The translations under genes were made by a program, and so were the position numbers. Under the pieces are notes generated by a model. The model was not told the DNA's origin, searched no databases, and saw only the letters and a list, made by a program, of their open reading frames with translations. DNA of 64,000 nucleotides from Spirochaetes bacterium GWB1_60_80 (GTDB lineage Bacteria > Spirochaetota > Spirochaetia > Treponematales > UBA12059), in contig MIAR01000043.1 in assembly GCA_001829185.1 (NCBI GenBank), positions 31,425 to 95,424 of the forward strand, read 5' to 3'. Within the stretch, counting starts at the first letter, position 1. Each line of letters opens with the position of its first letter. Of this stretch, positions 15,582 to 24,519 are shown in pieces.

Positions 15582-18461
15582 TCAGGTCGGCAGGCACGTG
15601 CCATTGTCGGCCGTCGGCAGCCGTACCGTAAAGCGGGTGCCGTTGCCCGGCTGGCTCGTGAACTCGATGCTGCCGTTGAAGGTGCCGGTGACGATGTCGC
15701 GGACGATAGTCAAGCCCAAGCCGGTGCTTTCGCCGAAGCGCTTGGTGGTGAAGAGCGGATCGAATATCTTCGTCTGCACCGCTGGATCGATACCCGAGCC
15801 GTTGTCGCTGATGGCCAGGTCGACCAAGCCGTCGTGGTTGGCAAAGTCCAGGCTGATGCAGCCGCCTTTGGGCGGGAGGGCCTCGACGGCGTTGACCACC
15901 AGGTTGGTTACCACCTGCGCGAATTTACCCGGCGAGCCGCAGAGTGGCAGGGGGCGCTCGTGCCCGCTCCAGGTCAGCTTGACCGCCTTGGGGCGCATGA
16001 AGTAATCGAGTAGGCTGAGCGCGTCCTGCGCCGTGCTTACCGCGTTGAAGGTTATCTTTTCATTCTGGTTGGTCTCGCGGGTTTGGGTCTTGATGCTGCG
16101 GATAAAGGTGGCGGCCCGGTCACCGGCGCGGGTGGCCAGATCGAGGGCTTTTTTCATATCGGCCGCGATGGCGTGGTGATCGTCCGGGCCGACCTGACCG
16201 TTGCCGATCGACTTGTCGTACTCGTCGATCAGCAACTTCATTTCCTCTAGGGAGGTGCGGACCGTCGCCAGAGGGGTGTTGATTTCGTGGGCGATGCCGG
16301 CGGTAAGCCGGCCGAGCGATGCCATTTTTTCGGCGGCCAGCAGCTGTTCCCGGTTCTTCTGGATGCGGTCGTTGGCCTCCTCGAGTTCTTGGTAGGCCAA
16401 GGCGTTGTCCAGGGCGATGGCGGTGTATGAGCAGAGGGTGCGGAAGATCGAGGCCTCGCGCTCGCCGTAGGCTTGTGGCTTGACCGACTGGATGCTCATG
16501 ACGCCAAGCAGCCGCGGCCCGATGGTCAACGGCGAGTAGAGCAGGCTGACGGTTTCCAGGGTGCCGGGCACCTGGGTTTCGTTGGTCGCTCGGGGATCCA
16601 GGTCAATGGCGATCTCACGGCGCTCGCGGGCGCAGCGCACCACGTTGGAATCGCGGTCGTCGCCGCTCAGCTCGGGCAGCTCGATGGGTTGGTCGTCCTC
16701 GACGGCGAAAGCGCCATGGAAATTTTCCAGGGAATCGTCCACCAGGTAAATGAAGAAACTGCTGGTGTCTAAAAGGTCGTGGACATGGCGTTGCAGGGTC
16801 AGGAAGATGGCCTGGGCGTCCAGGTTGGCCGTCAGGTCGCGGCCGATCTGGCCCAGGGTTTCCAGGGTGGCGGCGGTTTGCTGCAAGGACTGGGCGCGGC
16901 GGCTCTCGGTTTCCGCCAGTTGCCGCTGGTGGGTGGCCTCGGCGCGGGCCCGCTCGGTTTCGTGGCGGATCTGCAGGGCCAAGGCGCGTTTGTTGGCGTC
17001 GGCGGCTTCGGCTTTTTTCCGTTCCACCGCGGCGCGTAGGCTGTTCCGGTACGCGGCCTGGAAGTCGCCGAGCGCGGCTTGGGCCGCGGCGGTATCTTCG
17101 AGCAGTTCGGCCGGGATAACGTAGCTTTCGATTTTAGCGGCTACCGATAGGGCCTTTTCCAGGAAATGCAACTCGGCGCTGCTGTCGCTCATGCCGGCTG
17201 GCGGGGTTAAGATAGGGTTGCGGAACAGCCGGGCCATGGTGTGCAGGATCTTTACTTCCTCGGCGGCGTTGCCGGTGCTCACGGCCAACTGCAGGGCTTG
17301 TTCGGCCTTGGCCAGGGCTTCTGGCATTCGGTCCAGGCCGGCGAAGGCCCTGGCCTGACCGCGCAGGGCCGGGATCAGGAGGTCGACTTCCTGGTGGGCG
17401 GCGGCGCGCTCCTCGAGTTGGCTGTTCCAGTCCAGGGCGGCGGCGTGGTCGCCAATATCCAAGGCTAGGTCGCCCAGGAAGCGCAGGGTAACCGCGTAGT
17501 TGTGCGACTTTTTCAGGTTGCCCATGACGGCCAGGCCGCCTTTTAGTTCCCGTTCGGCGCTTTCGAAACGGCCGAGCAGGCGCAGGGCGTTGCCGGTGCG
17601 GGTGCGACAGGTGCCGATCATGCCGGGCCAGGCTACTTTCAAGGCCAGCTCCAGGGCCCGTTCGTTCCATTCCAGGGCGGTGGTGTTGTCGCCCAGCTCC
17701 TCGAAACAGACGGCGCAGTTGTTGCCGGCGATGATGGCGCTGCGCCACTGGCCGTATTCCAGGAACAGATGGAAGGCTTCGGTGTAATGGCCGGTGGCGC
17801 TGCCCGGGTCGCCCTGCATGTTGGCGATATTAGCGCGGGCCGACAGCAGCCAGGCTTCCGACACCGGATGCGTCGATCGGGTAGCGGTGAAATCACGGGC
17901 TAGCATGGCGGCGCTATCGGCCGGATTCTTGAAGGCGTGGTAGAAGATCAGCCGAGCCTGGGCGGTGTCCGCCCGGACCTTGTCGCCGGCCGCCTGCCAG
18001 GCTGTCCGGGCGTCGACGATCCTCGCCTCGCAGGCGACCGAATCGCCGTGCTCGGCGCGCAGGAAGGCGTCCAGCCAGAAGCCGTCGCCGCGGCCAGCTT
18101 GGTCGCCTACTGCCGCAAAGGCCTGCATGGCCTCGGCCAACAAGGCCTCGGCCTGGTCGAGTTCGGCGAACAGCCAGCGGATTTCGGCGCGCAGCAGGGC
18201 CAGCCGGGCTACGAGGCCGCGGTTGTCGCTTATCGCGGTCTGGGCGGCCAGACAGTGCGCTGCCTCGTCGGCCAGGCTGGCGGCGCGGTGGCTGTCGGCC
18301 TGGCGCAGGTACCAGGCCAGCTCGATGCAGGCCAGTAAGCGCGGCTGACCGTCGAGCTCGGCCAAGGCGGTTTCCAGCGCTGCGAGGCGTTCCTTGTTGG
18401 CATGCAAGGCAAACGGCGGAGTGGCAGAGGCTTGGGCGAGGCGGGCGTGCTTTACGGCCAT
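15582..18461 (-). CDS. TPR-GAF sensor histidine kinase
   Basis: 959 residues without transmembrane segments. Residues about 1-450 are helical TPR-like repeats (A-x-x-x-G-type pairs recur), then a coiled coil rich in Glu/Arg near 480-530. A GAF domain covers about 545-690, HisKA has the phospho-acceptor in IAHEINTPL near 723, and the HATPase has NLVVNAVEA near 857, DNGSGID and TGLGLTIV. It is cytosolic, so it probably senses a partner protein or small ligand. Its start overlaps the upstream REC-GAF-GGDEF gene by ten bases, so the kinase and that response regulator are likely cotranscribed and may be partners. Confidence 0.92.
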   Translation of the reverse strand: MAVKHARLAQASATPPFALHANKERLAALETALAELDGQPRLLACIELAWYLRQADSHRAASLADEAAHCLAAQTAISDNRGLVARLALLRAEIRWLFAELDQAEALLAEAMQAFAAVGDQAGRGDGFWLDAFLRAEHGDSVACEARIVDARTAWQAAGDKVRADTAQARLIFYHAFKNPADSAAMLARDFTATRSTHPVSEAWLLSARANIANMQGDPGSATGHYTEAFHLFLEYGQWRSAIIAGNNCAVCFEELGDNTTALEWNERALELALKVAWPGMIGTCRTRTGNALRLLGRFESAERELKGGLAVMGNLKKSHNYAVTLRFLGDLALDIGDHAAALDWNSQLEERAAAHQEVDLLIPALRGQARAFAGLDRMPEALAKAEQALQLAVSTGNAAEEVKILHTMARLFRNPILTPPAGMSDSSAELHFLEKALSVAAKIESYVIPAELLEDTAAAQAALGDFQAAYRNSLRAAVERKKAEAADANKRALALQIRHETERARAEATHQRQLAETESRRAQSLQQTAATLETLGQIGRDLTANLDAQAIFLTLQRHVHDLLDTSSFFIYLVDDSLENFHGAFAVEDDQPIELPELSGDDRDSNVVRCARERREIAIDLDPRATNETQVPGTLETVSLLYSPLTIGPRLLGVMSIQSVKPQAYGEREASIFRTLCSYTAIALDNALAYQELEEANDRIQKNREQLLAAEKMASLGRLTAGIAHEINTPLATVRTSLEEMKLLIDEYDKSIGNGQVGPDDHHAIAADMKKALDLATRAGDRAATFIRSIKTQTRETNQNEKITFNAVSTAQDALSLLDYFMRPKAVKLTWSGHERPLPLCGSPGKFAQVVTNLVVNAVEALPPKGGCISLDFANHDGLVDLAISDNGSGIDPAVQTKIFDPLFTTKRFGESTGLGLTIVRDIVTGTFNGSIEFTSQPGNGTRFTVRLPTADNGTCLPT

Positions 18462-19915
18462 GTTATTTCCAGATTACCGGCGGCTTGAGCCTTGCCGGCC
18501 GACTTGGCGGCGTACAGGCTGTCGTCGGCGTATTTGAGCAAGGTTTCGGCCACCAGGCTAAAATAGGCGGCCGGTCGGGAGGTTTCCGGGCCGGTCTTGA
18601 GCGCGCTATCGGGCGCGCCAGCGGTCAAGGTGACCACGCCCAGGCTGGCCTGCAGGACTATCGGCTTGTTTTCGAAGGTCAGCCGCTCATCGCGCAGCAG
18701 GCGCAATATCTTGTTGGCCACGACGGCCGCGCCGGCCGCTCCGGTGGACGGCAAAATGATGACAAATTCATCACCCCCGAATCGGGCCACGAAATCGGTG
18801 GTCCTGGTAGCCTTGAGCAGGAGGTTGCCCGCCCGGGACAGGGCCAAGTCTCCGCCCAGGTGGCCGACGCCGTCGTTGATGGCCTTGAAATTATCCATGT
18901 CGAACATCAACAGCGACAGCGGCTGCCCCAAGCGATAGCACGTGCGCAATTCCTTGAGGACCCAGGAGTCGTAGAACTTGCGCACGAAGACGCCGGTCAG
19001 CGGATCCTGGGTGGCCAGCGAATACAGCTGCGAATTCTGGATGGCCACCGCGGCCTGGTTGGAAAAAATGGTCAGCAGCTCGATCTCGTCTTCGGCCAGG
19101 TTGCCCTTGTCTAAGTATATCAGGCCGATGACGGTATCGCCGACGCTGAGCGGAAGGGCCGATTCGTGTGGCTGTCGATGCAGGTGTCCGTCGCGCAGCG
19201 TCGATACCAGTTCGGCCGTCTTGTTCTTGCCGAGCAGCGCCACGATGTCGCCTTCCCGCCCGAAGCGGCCGACGCCGGCCTGGATCTCCAGCTGCATCTC
19301 CTGGTTTACCATGGCCAGGAAGCCGTCGATGGCCGGGTTGTTCGGCTCATCCTGCCTGGCGATGGCCAGGAAGGAATTGGCGCAGCCCAGCAGGCCGGAT
19401 ACCTGGCAGAGTATGCCTTGCAGCAGATCCTGCAATGGCTGCAGTTTGTGCAGGGCGGGGGTTGCCTCCAGGATGAAGCGCAGGCCCTGGCGGCTCTTGA
19501 GCAAAAGCTGGGTGGTGTACGCCGCCTTCAGGCCGGCTTCCGTCCATAAAAGCAGCTTCTCGGAGCCTTCGCTTTTGTCGAAATAGCCTTGAATGTCCAG
19601 CTTGCGCAGCATCTCGCGCGGCGGGCTTTCGCTGGCGTAGCCGGTTTGCAGAATTACCTGGATATGGCGGTTGAAAGTGCGCAGCTGTGTGACAACTTCT
19701 TCACCAGTCATGCTAGGCATGTGGAAGTCCAGCAGGATCAAGTCGACCGGCCGTTCACGCAGGATTTTCAGCGCCACTGCGCCGCCCTGGGCGGTGATTA
19801 CATCGTGGCCTTCCCGGTCCAGGAGCTGGCCGGTAGCCTGCAGGTAGCCTTCATCGTCGTCCACCAGCAGGATGGTGCGGCCGCTTCTGGCGCTGGCCTG
19901 GTTCACTCGGGGCAT
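18452..19915 (-). CDS. Response regulator with REC, GAF and GGDEF domains
   Basis: 487 residues. REC domain at about 13-130 with the acidic pocket VDDDE and phospho-Asp in LILLDFHMP; its end reads DKSEG instead of the usual Lys-Pro. A GAF-like domain spans about 165-305, then a GGDEF domain with intact FGGDEF near 380 and the inhibitory site RTTD exactly five residues earlier. It is predicted to be an active, product-inhibited diguanylate cyclase switched by phosphorylation. The ATG has a GAGGAG site. Operon with the TPR kinase downstream; its REC domain is a close paralogue of that in the next gene upstream. Confidence 0.92.
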   Translation of the reverse strand: MPRVNQASARSGRTILLVDDDEGYLQATGQLLDREGHDVITAQGGAVALKILRERPVDLILLDFHMPSMTGEEVVTQLRTFNRHIQVILQTGYASESPPREMLRKLDIQGYFDKSEGSEKLLLWTEAGLKAAYTTQLLLKSRQGLRFILEATPALHKLQPLQDLLQGILCQVSGLLGCANSFLAIARQDEPNNPAIDGFLAMVNQEMQLEIQAGVGRFGREGDIVALLGKNKTAELVSTLRDGHLHRQPHESALPLSVGDTVIGLIYLDKGNLAEDEIELLTIFSNQAAVAIQNSQLYSLATQDPLTGVFVRKFYDSWVLKELRTCYRLGQPLSLLMFDMDNFKAINDGVGHLGGDLALSRAGNLLLKATRTTDFVARFGGDEFVIILPSTGAAGAAVVANKILRLLRDERLTFENKPIVLQASLGVVTLTAGAPDSALKTGPETSRPAAYFSLVAETLLKYADDSLYAAKSAGKAQAAGNLEITWP

Positions 19916-20006
19916 GTCGTACTCCTCGGAGCGCCGCCGCTGGCGCGTGATGCTGAACGGGTTGTAGGCGGTAGCCGCCTCTGCCAGCCGGGTGGTTGCC
20001 GACTGC

Positions 20007-21680
20007 TCACGAGGCCGGCCCGCCGGAAATCGGCACGGTAAAGCTGAAGACCGAGCCGCTGCCCTTTTCGCTGTTTACCCACATGCGGCCGCCCATTAGC
20101 TGCACCAGGCGGGCGCTGATCGGTAAACCCAGGCCGGTGCCGCGCTTCTTGCGGTCGGCGTCGGGGTCGAGCTGGACGAACTCCGAAAAGATGCGGCCGA
20201 TGTCGCGGGCCTCGATGCCCATGCCGCTGTCGGCCACATGGATAGTCAGGAAGGCGCCGGTGACCTCGGCTGAAACGGTGATGGTGCCCTGCTGGGTGAA
20301 TTTGACCGAATTGGACAGCAGGTTGAGCAGTACCTGGCTGAGCCTAGCCCGGTCGGCTTGAATCTCCGGCAGCTCGGCTGGCAGGTCAACCCGGAGCGTG
20401 ACCGGGCTGCCGTCCAGCATGCCTTCAACCATGCGGATGCTCTCGGCCACCACCGCGGCTAGGTTGATCCGCTCCAGGCTTAGGTCCATGTGCCCGGCTT
20501 CGATTTTGGCCAGGTCCAGGATGCTGTTGATGAGCTCCAGCAAGTAGTGGCCCGATTGCTCGATGCGCTGCAGCAGGTTGCGGTGGTCGGTGGTCAGCGT
20601 GGGTAGTTCCTGTCCCAGGATCCAGGAAAAATTGATGATGGCGTTGAGCGGGGTGCGCAGTTCGTGCGAGACATTGGCCAGGAAGCGCGACTTGGTGCGG
20701 TTGGCTTCCTCGGCCTCCGCCCGGGCCTCGGCGGCCTGGCGGTAGAGGCGGGCGTTCCGGATGGCCAGGGCCACCTGAGTGCCGAGGGTGGCGAAGAGCG
20801 TCAGGTCCGACTCGTCGTAGCAGTGGTCGTCTTGAAAATTCTGGATGCACATCGAGCCTTCCACCATGTCGCCGGCGATCAGCGGCACGCCCATCCAGGA
20901 ATGGCTGGATCGGCCGATCAAGGCGATGCCGTTGTCGTCGTGGAATTGCCTCAGCTCGCTGTCCGTTTTGAAGAGCAGTGGCTTACGCTGCCGGATGATG
21001 TAACCGGCCAAGCCTTCGCTCAGGCCAAAATAGCGTTGCGGCGAGCGGACGCCGTCGTTGATAAAATAGGTGGATTGCCAGCGGGCTGAGGCGTGGTCGC
21101 AGGTGGCGACGCCCAGGCTGGTAGCGCCGAATGCCCGGCTGAATTCGCGGTGGATGGTTTTCATGAGGTCATCGAATTCCAGATTGCCGGCCAGGGCTTG
21201 GTTAGTCTCGACCAGCATGGCCATGCGGGCGGCCCGCTCCTCGGCTTCCTTAAGCAGCTGGCCGTTGAGGGCTTGGACGGTCAAGGCTGACTTGAGGCCG
21301 ATTTCCGTCCAGAGCAGCAGCTTTTCGGGGCCTTCGCTCTTGTCGACGTATCCCTGCACGCCCAGTTTCTTGACAATCTCGCCGGGGCTGCTCCCGCCGG
21401 CTTGGCCGGTTTGCAGGATGATGTGAACATGCGGCGCCAACTTGCGAATCTCGCCGACCAGTTCTACGCCGTCCATGCCGGGCATGGAGTAATCGAGCAG
21501 GATTAATTCCACGTGATAACGACCGAGCTGCTCGAGGGCTTGCCGGCCGTCGGTGGCAGTCAGTACCTCATGGCCCTGGCGAGCCAGGACAGCCCGGGTG
21601 GCTTCGAGGTATTCCTGGTTATCGTCGACCAGCAGGAGAGTGCGCCCGCTGGTCTCCTGCTTGGCGTGTATTCTGGCCAT
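20007..21680 (-). CDS. REC-GAF histidine kinase
   Basis: 557 residues from the ATG at 21680; the open frame extends further but that part overlaps the divergent SpoU gene and lies upstream of the promoter. Order: REC (about 14-130, LILLDYSMP), a helix, GAF (about 180-310), HisKA with NVSHELRTPLN near 338, HATPase at 440-550 with NLLSNSVKF, DSGMGIE and GTGLGLPIS. An N-terminal receiver on a cytosolic kinase suggests phosphorelay input. The REC end (GYVDKSEGPEKLLLWTE) nearly repeats that of the neighbouring GGDEF protein, pointing to a local duplication. Confidence 0.92.
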   Translation of the reverse strand: MARIHAKQETSGRTLLLVDDNQEYLEATRAVLARQGHEVLTATDGRQALEQLGRYHVELILLDYSMPGMDGVELVGEIRKLAPHVHIILQTGQAGGSSPGEIVKKLGVQGYVDKSEGPEKLLLWTEIGLKSALTVQALNGQLLKEAEERAARMAMLVETNQALAGNLEFDDLMKTIHREFSRAFGATSLGVATCDHASARWQSTYFINDGVRSPQRYFGLSEGLAGYIIRQRKPLLFKTDSELRQFHDDNGIALIGRSSHSWMGVPLIAGDMVEGSMCIQNFQDDHCYDESDLTLFATLGTQVALAIRNARLYRQAAEARAEAEEANRTKSRFLANVSHELRTPLNAIINFSWILGQELPTLTTDHRNLLQRIEQSGHYLLELINSILDLAKIEAGHMDLSLERINLAAVVAESIRMVEGMLDGSPVTLRVDLPAELPEIQADRARLSQVLLNLLSNSVKFTQQGTITVSAEVTGAFLTIHVADSGMGIEARDIGRIFSEFVQLDPDADRKKRGTGLGLPISARLVQLMGGRMWVNSEKGSGSVFSFTVPISGGPAS

Positions 21681-21737
21681 TGCCGAATTGATCCCTTCTC
21701 CGGGTGGCGTCAGATAAAGGTCGCTTCCCCGGCCCAA

Positions 21738-21766
21738 AGTATAGCGGTTGACGACGACTGGCGCAA
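21738..21766 (-). promoter_or_regulatory. Promoter of the REC-GAF kinase gene
   Basis: Minus strand TTGCGC (21761-21766), 17 bases, TATACT (21738-21743), leaving a leader of about 50 bases with GGAG before the ATG at 21680. Confidence 0.45.
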
Positions 21767-21811
21767 TGACGGGGTAGAGAAAAACTGGCGCTTGGCCTCT
21801 GGCTGGATCGC

Positions 21812-21841
21812 TTGTCGGCCAGCCGTTTCTCCGGCTACACT
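21812..21841 (+). promoter_or_regulatory. Promoter of the SpoU methyltransferase gene (leaderless type)
   Basis: TTGTCG, 18 bases, TACACT, then seven bases to the ATG at 21849. No ribosome binding site precedes the ATG, so the transcript should start at or next to the start codon. Confidence 0.5.
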
Positions 21842-21848
21842 GTTGACC

Positions 21849-22715
21849 ATGAATCCGATTCAAGGTTCCCCGGCCGCGCCGGTACCTGACTTCGATGCCA
21901 GCGACCCGGCGGTCTGCCTGTTTGCCAAGCTGCGCGACCGCGACTACGCCAGCCAGGGCTGGTGTGTGCTGGAAGGCCGCATCGTCATCGAGAAAGCCCT
22001 GGCGTCCGGCCTGGAGCTGGTGGCCTTGCTGACGGTGCCGGCCGATGCCGACTACTGGCGCCAGCGCCTGGCTGGGGGCTCGGACGTGGCGCTGCGTGTT
22101 CTGGCCCGGCCGGCGATGGAGCAACTGGTCGGCTTCGCCTTTCACCGCGGGGCCTTGGCCTTGGCCCGCCGGCCGGCGCTTGGACCTGCCTGCTTGCCGG
22201 CGCTAGGCCCCAAGGACAGGCGGGTCAGCCTGGCTCTCTGGCAAGTCGGCGATCCGGACAACCTTGGCGCCCTGATCCGGTCGGCGGCCGCCCTCGGCGG
22301 CGCAGCCGTCTTCCTGGGGCCGGGCTGCGCCGATCCCTACGGCCGCAAGGCCCTGCGCGCCAGTATGGGCTGCACGCTGTCGCTGCCGTTGTACCCAGTG
22401 GTCGATCTAGCCGGCTTACGCGCCGGCCTGACTGCGCCGGCGGCGGTCGGGTCGGTGGCGACTGGGCCGCGCCTAGTAGCCGCCGCCCTCAGTCCGGTCG
22501 CCCTCCAGCCCGGTCAGGTTGTGTCGGCCGGCGACACCGTGCTGCTGCTGGGTAACGAGGGCTGGGGCCTGCCGCCGGAGCTGGTGACGCAGTGCGACGC
22601 GGTGGTGTGCATCCCGATGGCCAGCGGCGTCGACTCCCTGAACGTGGCCGCGGCCGGCGCCATCTTGCTCTGGGAACTGTGCCAGGCTCACCCGGCCAAA
22701 AACCACGCCGGTTGA
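21849..22715 (+). CDS. SpoU/TrmH-family RNA 2'-O-methyltransferase
   Basis: 288 residues from ATG 21849. The C-terminal half has the three SPOUT knot motifs: NLGALIRSAAALG near 137, LGNEGWGLP near 234 and IPMASGVDSLNVAAAGAI near 255. The N-terminal part resembles an RNA-binding substrate domain. It would use SAM to 2'-O-methylate a ribose in tRNA or rRNA; which site cannot be told. It stands alone and is probably translated from a leaderless mRNA, as the -10 box ends seven bases before the ATG. Confidence 0.9.
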   Translation: MNPIQGSPAAPVPDFDASDPAVCLFAKLRDRDYASQGWCVLEGRIVIEKALASGLELVALLTVPADADYWRQRLAGGSDVALRVLARPAMEQLVGFAFHRGALALARRPALGPACLPALGPKDRRVSLALWQVGDPDNLGALIRSAAALGGAAVFLGPGCADPYGRKALRASMGCTLSLPLYPVVDLAGLRAGLTAPAAVGSVATGPRLVAAALSPVALQPGQVVSAGDTVLLLGNEGWGLPPELVTQCDAVVCIPMASGVDSLNVAAAGAILLWELCQAHPAKNHAG

Positions 22716-22754
22716 GCCGGCCGCGCCGCGCCTGGATAAAATTCGGCTTCGCCC

Positions 22755-22783
22755 TTGCTGGATTGGCGGAAAAGTGCTAAACT
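22755..22783 (+). promoter_or_regulatory. Promoter of the cheW operon
   Basis: TTGCTG at 22755-22760, 17 bases, TAAACT at 22778-22783. Start of transcription near 22790, upstream of the GGAGG site used by cheW. Confidence 0.4.
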
Positions 22784-22825
22784 TGGCTTTGTCGCATGGT
22801 CAAAAGGCTTGTGGTTGGAGGGTGT

Positions 22826-23305
22826 ATGGCCGAACGGGAAGTGCTGCTGCAATTGGTGACGTTCCAGCTCAGCGAGGAGCTGTATGGCATCGACATCATG
22901 GATGTCAAGGAAATCGTCCGCGTGCAGGATATCCGGCCGCTCCCCAACGCTCCCACTTACGTGGAAGGGCTCTTCAACCTGCGCGGCGAGATCATCCCGA
23001 TCATCAACCTGCACAAGCGTTTCCATTTGCGCAAGGCGCTGCTCGACGACGAGGATGAGCTGCTGTCCGGTTTCATCATCATCGAACTGGACGGCATGAA
23101 GCTGGGCGTGATCATCGACAAGGTAGAGCGCGTCATCTCGATCGACTACAACGAGATCCAGCCGCCGCCGCAGATGCTGACCGGTATCGGGGCTGAGTAC
23201 ATCCAGGGCGTGGTCAACCAGAAGAACGGCTACCTGATCATCCTGGATATCCGCAAGCTGTTCAGCGCCAAAGAGCTGCAGAAAATCGTCGAGACCCGAA
23301 AGTAG
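22826..23305 (+). CDS. cheW: CheW chemotaxis adaptor
   Basis: 159 residues from ATG 22826, preceded closely by GGAGG; an earlier in-frame ATG at 22796 has no site. It is a single CheW domain: LVTFQLSEELYGIDI at the start, NAPTYVEGLFNLRGEIIPIINLH, and GVVNQKNGYLIILDIRKLF. CheW couples chemoreceptors to the CheA kinase at the cell pole, which fits a motile spirochaete. Genes downstream are not chemotaxis genes, so it is an isolated copy. Confidence 0.93.
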   Translation: MAEREVLLQLVTFQLSEELYGIDIMDVKEIVRVQDIRPLPNAPTYVEGLFNLRGEIIPIINLHKRFHLRKALLDDEDELLSGFIIIELDGMKLGVIIDKVERVISIDYNEIQPPPQMLTGIGAEYIQGVVNQKNGYLIILDIRKLFSAKELQKIVETRK

Positions 23306-23317
23306 GACTATAGTTCC

Positions 23318-24460
23318 ATGAAGATCCAGACTCTCAGCTCCTATATCCGCCGCAAGGATATGGATTCCGTTCTCAATTGCATGGTCACTGACCGGCTGGC
23401 CACCGGCGAATTTAGCGAGCGCTTGGCCAAGCTGGCCAAGGAAAAGCTCCATTTTGATTTTGGGGTGACCCTGCGCAGCCCGGCCGCCGCCCTGGCCCTG
23501 GCCCTGGAATGCCTCAGTCTGCCGGCCGGTTCGCATGTCGCCCTGTCGGCCCTGGCCGAACCGTGGGCGCTCAAGGTTATCCGGTCAATGGGCTTCGAAC
23601 CGGTCTGGCTGGACGTTGATGCCGGTACGGCCTGTTTTAGTCCGGCCGCGCTGGACAGCCTGGCCGGGTCCGGGGCGCGCGCCCTCTACCTGGCCCATCC
23701 CTGGGGCATCATGATCGATCCGGCCCTGCTGGTCGAGATTGGCATCCCGATCATCGAGGATATTTCCACTGCCTTGGGCGCGGCCATCGACATCGGCCTG
23801 CCTGGAGAGGGTGGCGACGCGGCTGGGTCAGTGGCCGTCGCGGCGGAACCGGCCGGCGGGGAAGCTGGCGCGGTGGACGAGGCGGCCGCGGCCGAGCAGG
23901 CTGCCAGGCTGGTGGCTGCCGGTTCGCTCGGCCTGTTTACCATCCTCGGGCTGGAGGACAGTCAGGCCATCACGGCCGGCGGCGGCGCCCTGTTATACGC
24001 CCGCGCCCGCCGCGATGGCCAGGCGCTGCGCAACCAGGCCGAAAAGCTGGTGGCGACGGACCTGCTGCCGGACTTGAACGCGGCCCTGGCTCTGACCCAA
24101 CTGCGCGACGCCGACCGTTTCCAGGAGAAGCGCGCCGAATTGTACAAGCTATATGAACAGTCCCTGCTGCGGTCCCACAAGAAGGCTTTAATGTCGACCC
24201 GCGACGGCCGGCCGGCGTATTACGGCTGCGTGGTGGTGCTGGAGGCCGGCATCAAGGACGTACGCGCTTACGCCAAGAAAAAGGAAGTCGACACGCTACT
24301 GGCCTTTGAAGGCAGCTGCGTGGCGCTCGGCCTAGTGCCGGAAGGCGCCTGCCCGACGGCCGCCTCGCTGGCCAACCGGGCGCTGGCCTTCCCGCTGCAT
24401 CCGCGGCTGGGCAAGACGGCCGCCCAGAAGATAGCCAAGGTTCTGGTTACCTTGCCATAA
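23318..24460 (+). CDS. Degenerate DegT/DnrJ/EryC1/StrS-type aminotransferase homologue
   Basis: 380 residues with the fold order of PLP-dependent DegT enzymes: IIEDISTALGA (with the conserved Glu-Asp) near 145, then the T-x-GGGA stretch near 215. The position of the PLP-binding Lys, just before that stretch, reads LEDSQAITAGGG with no Lys. An Ala/Gly-rich insert of about 40 residues (around 165-205) also separates these motifs. It is therefore probably not an aminotransferase. It lies 12 bases after cheW and before nadK, likely cotranscribed. Function unknown. Confidence 0.7.
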   Translation: MKIQTLSSYIRRKDMDSVLNCMVTDRLATGEFSERLAKLAKEKLHFDFGVTLRSPAAALALALECLSLPAGSHVALSALAEPWALKVIRSMGFEPVWLDVDAGTACFSPAALDSLAGSGARALYLAHPWGIMIDPALLVEIGIPIIEDISTALGAAIDIGLPGEGGDAAGSVAVAAEPAGGEAGAVDEAAAAEQAARLVAAGSLGLFTILGLEDSQAITAGGGALLYARARRDGQALRNQAEKLVATDLLPDLNAALALTQLRDADRFQEKRAELYKLYEQSLLRSHKKALMSTRDGRPAYYGCVVVLEAGIKDVRAYAKKKEVDTLLAFEGSCVALGLVPEGACPTAASLANRALAFPLHPRLGKTAAQKIAKVLVTLP

Positions 24461-24519
24461 CCGGCTGTGGTCGGCGGCGCTCTGCCGGCCGGCCGCGCTG
24501 AGCTTGAAAGGAAAGCGTT

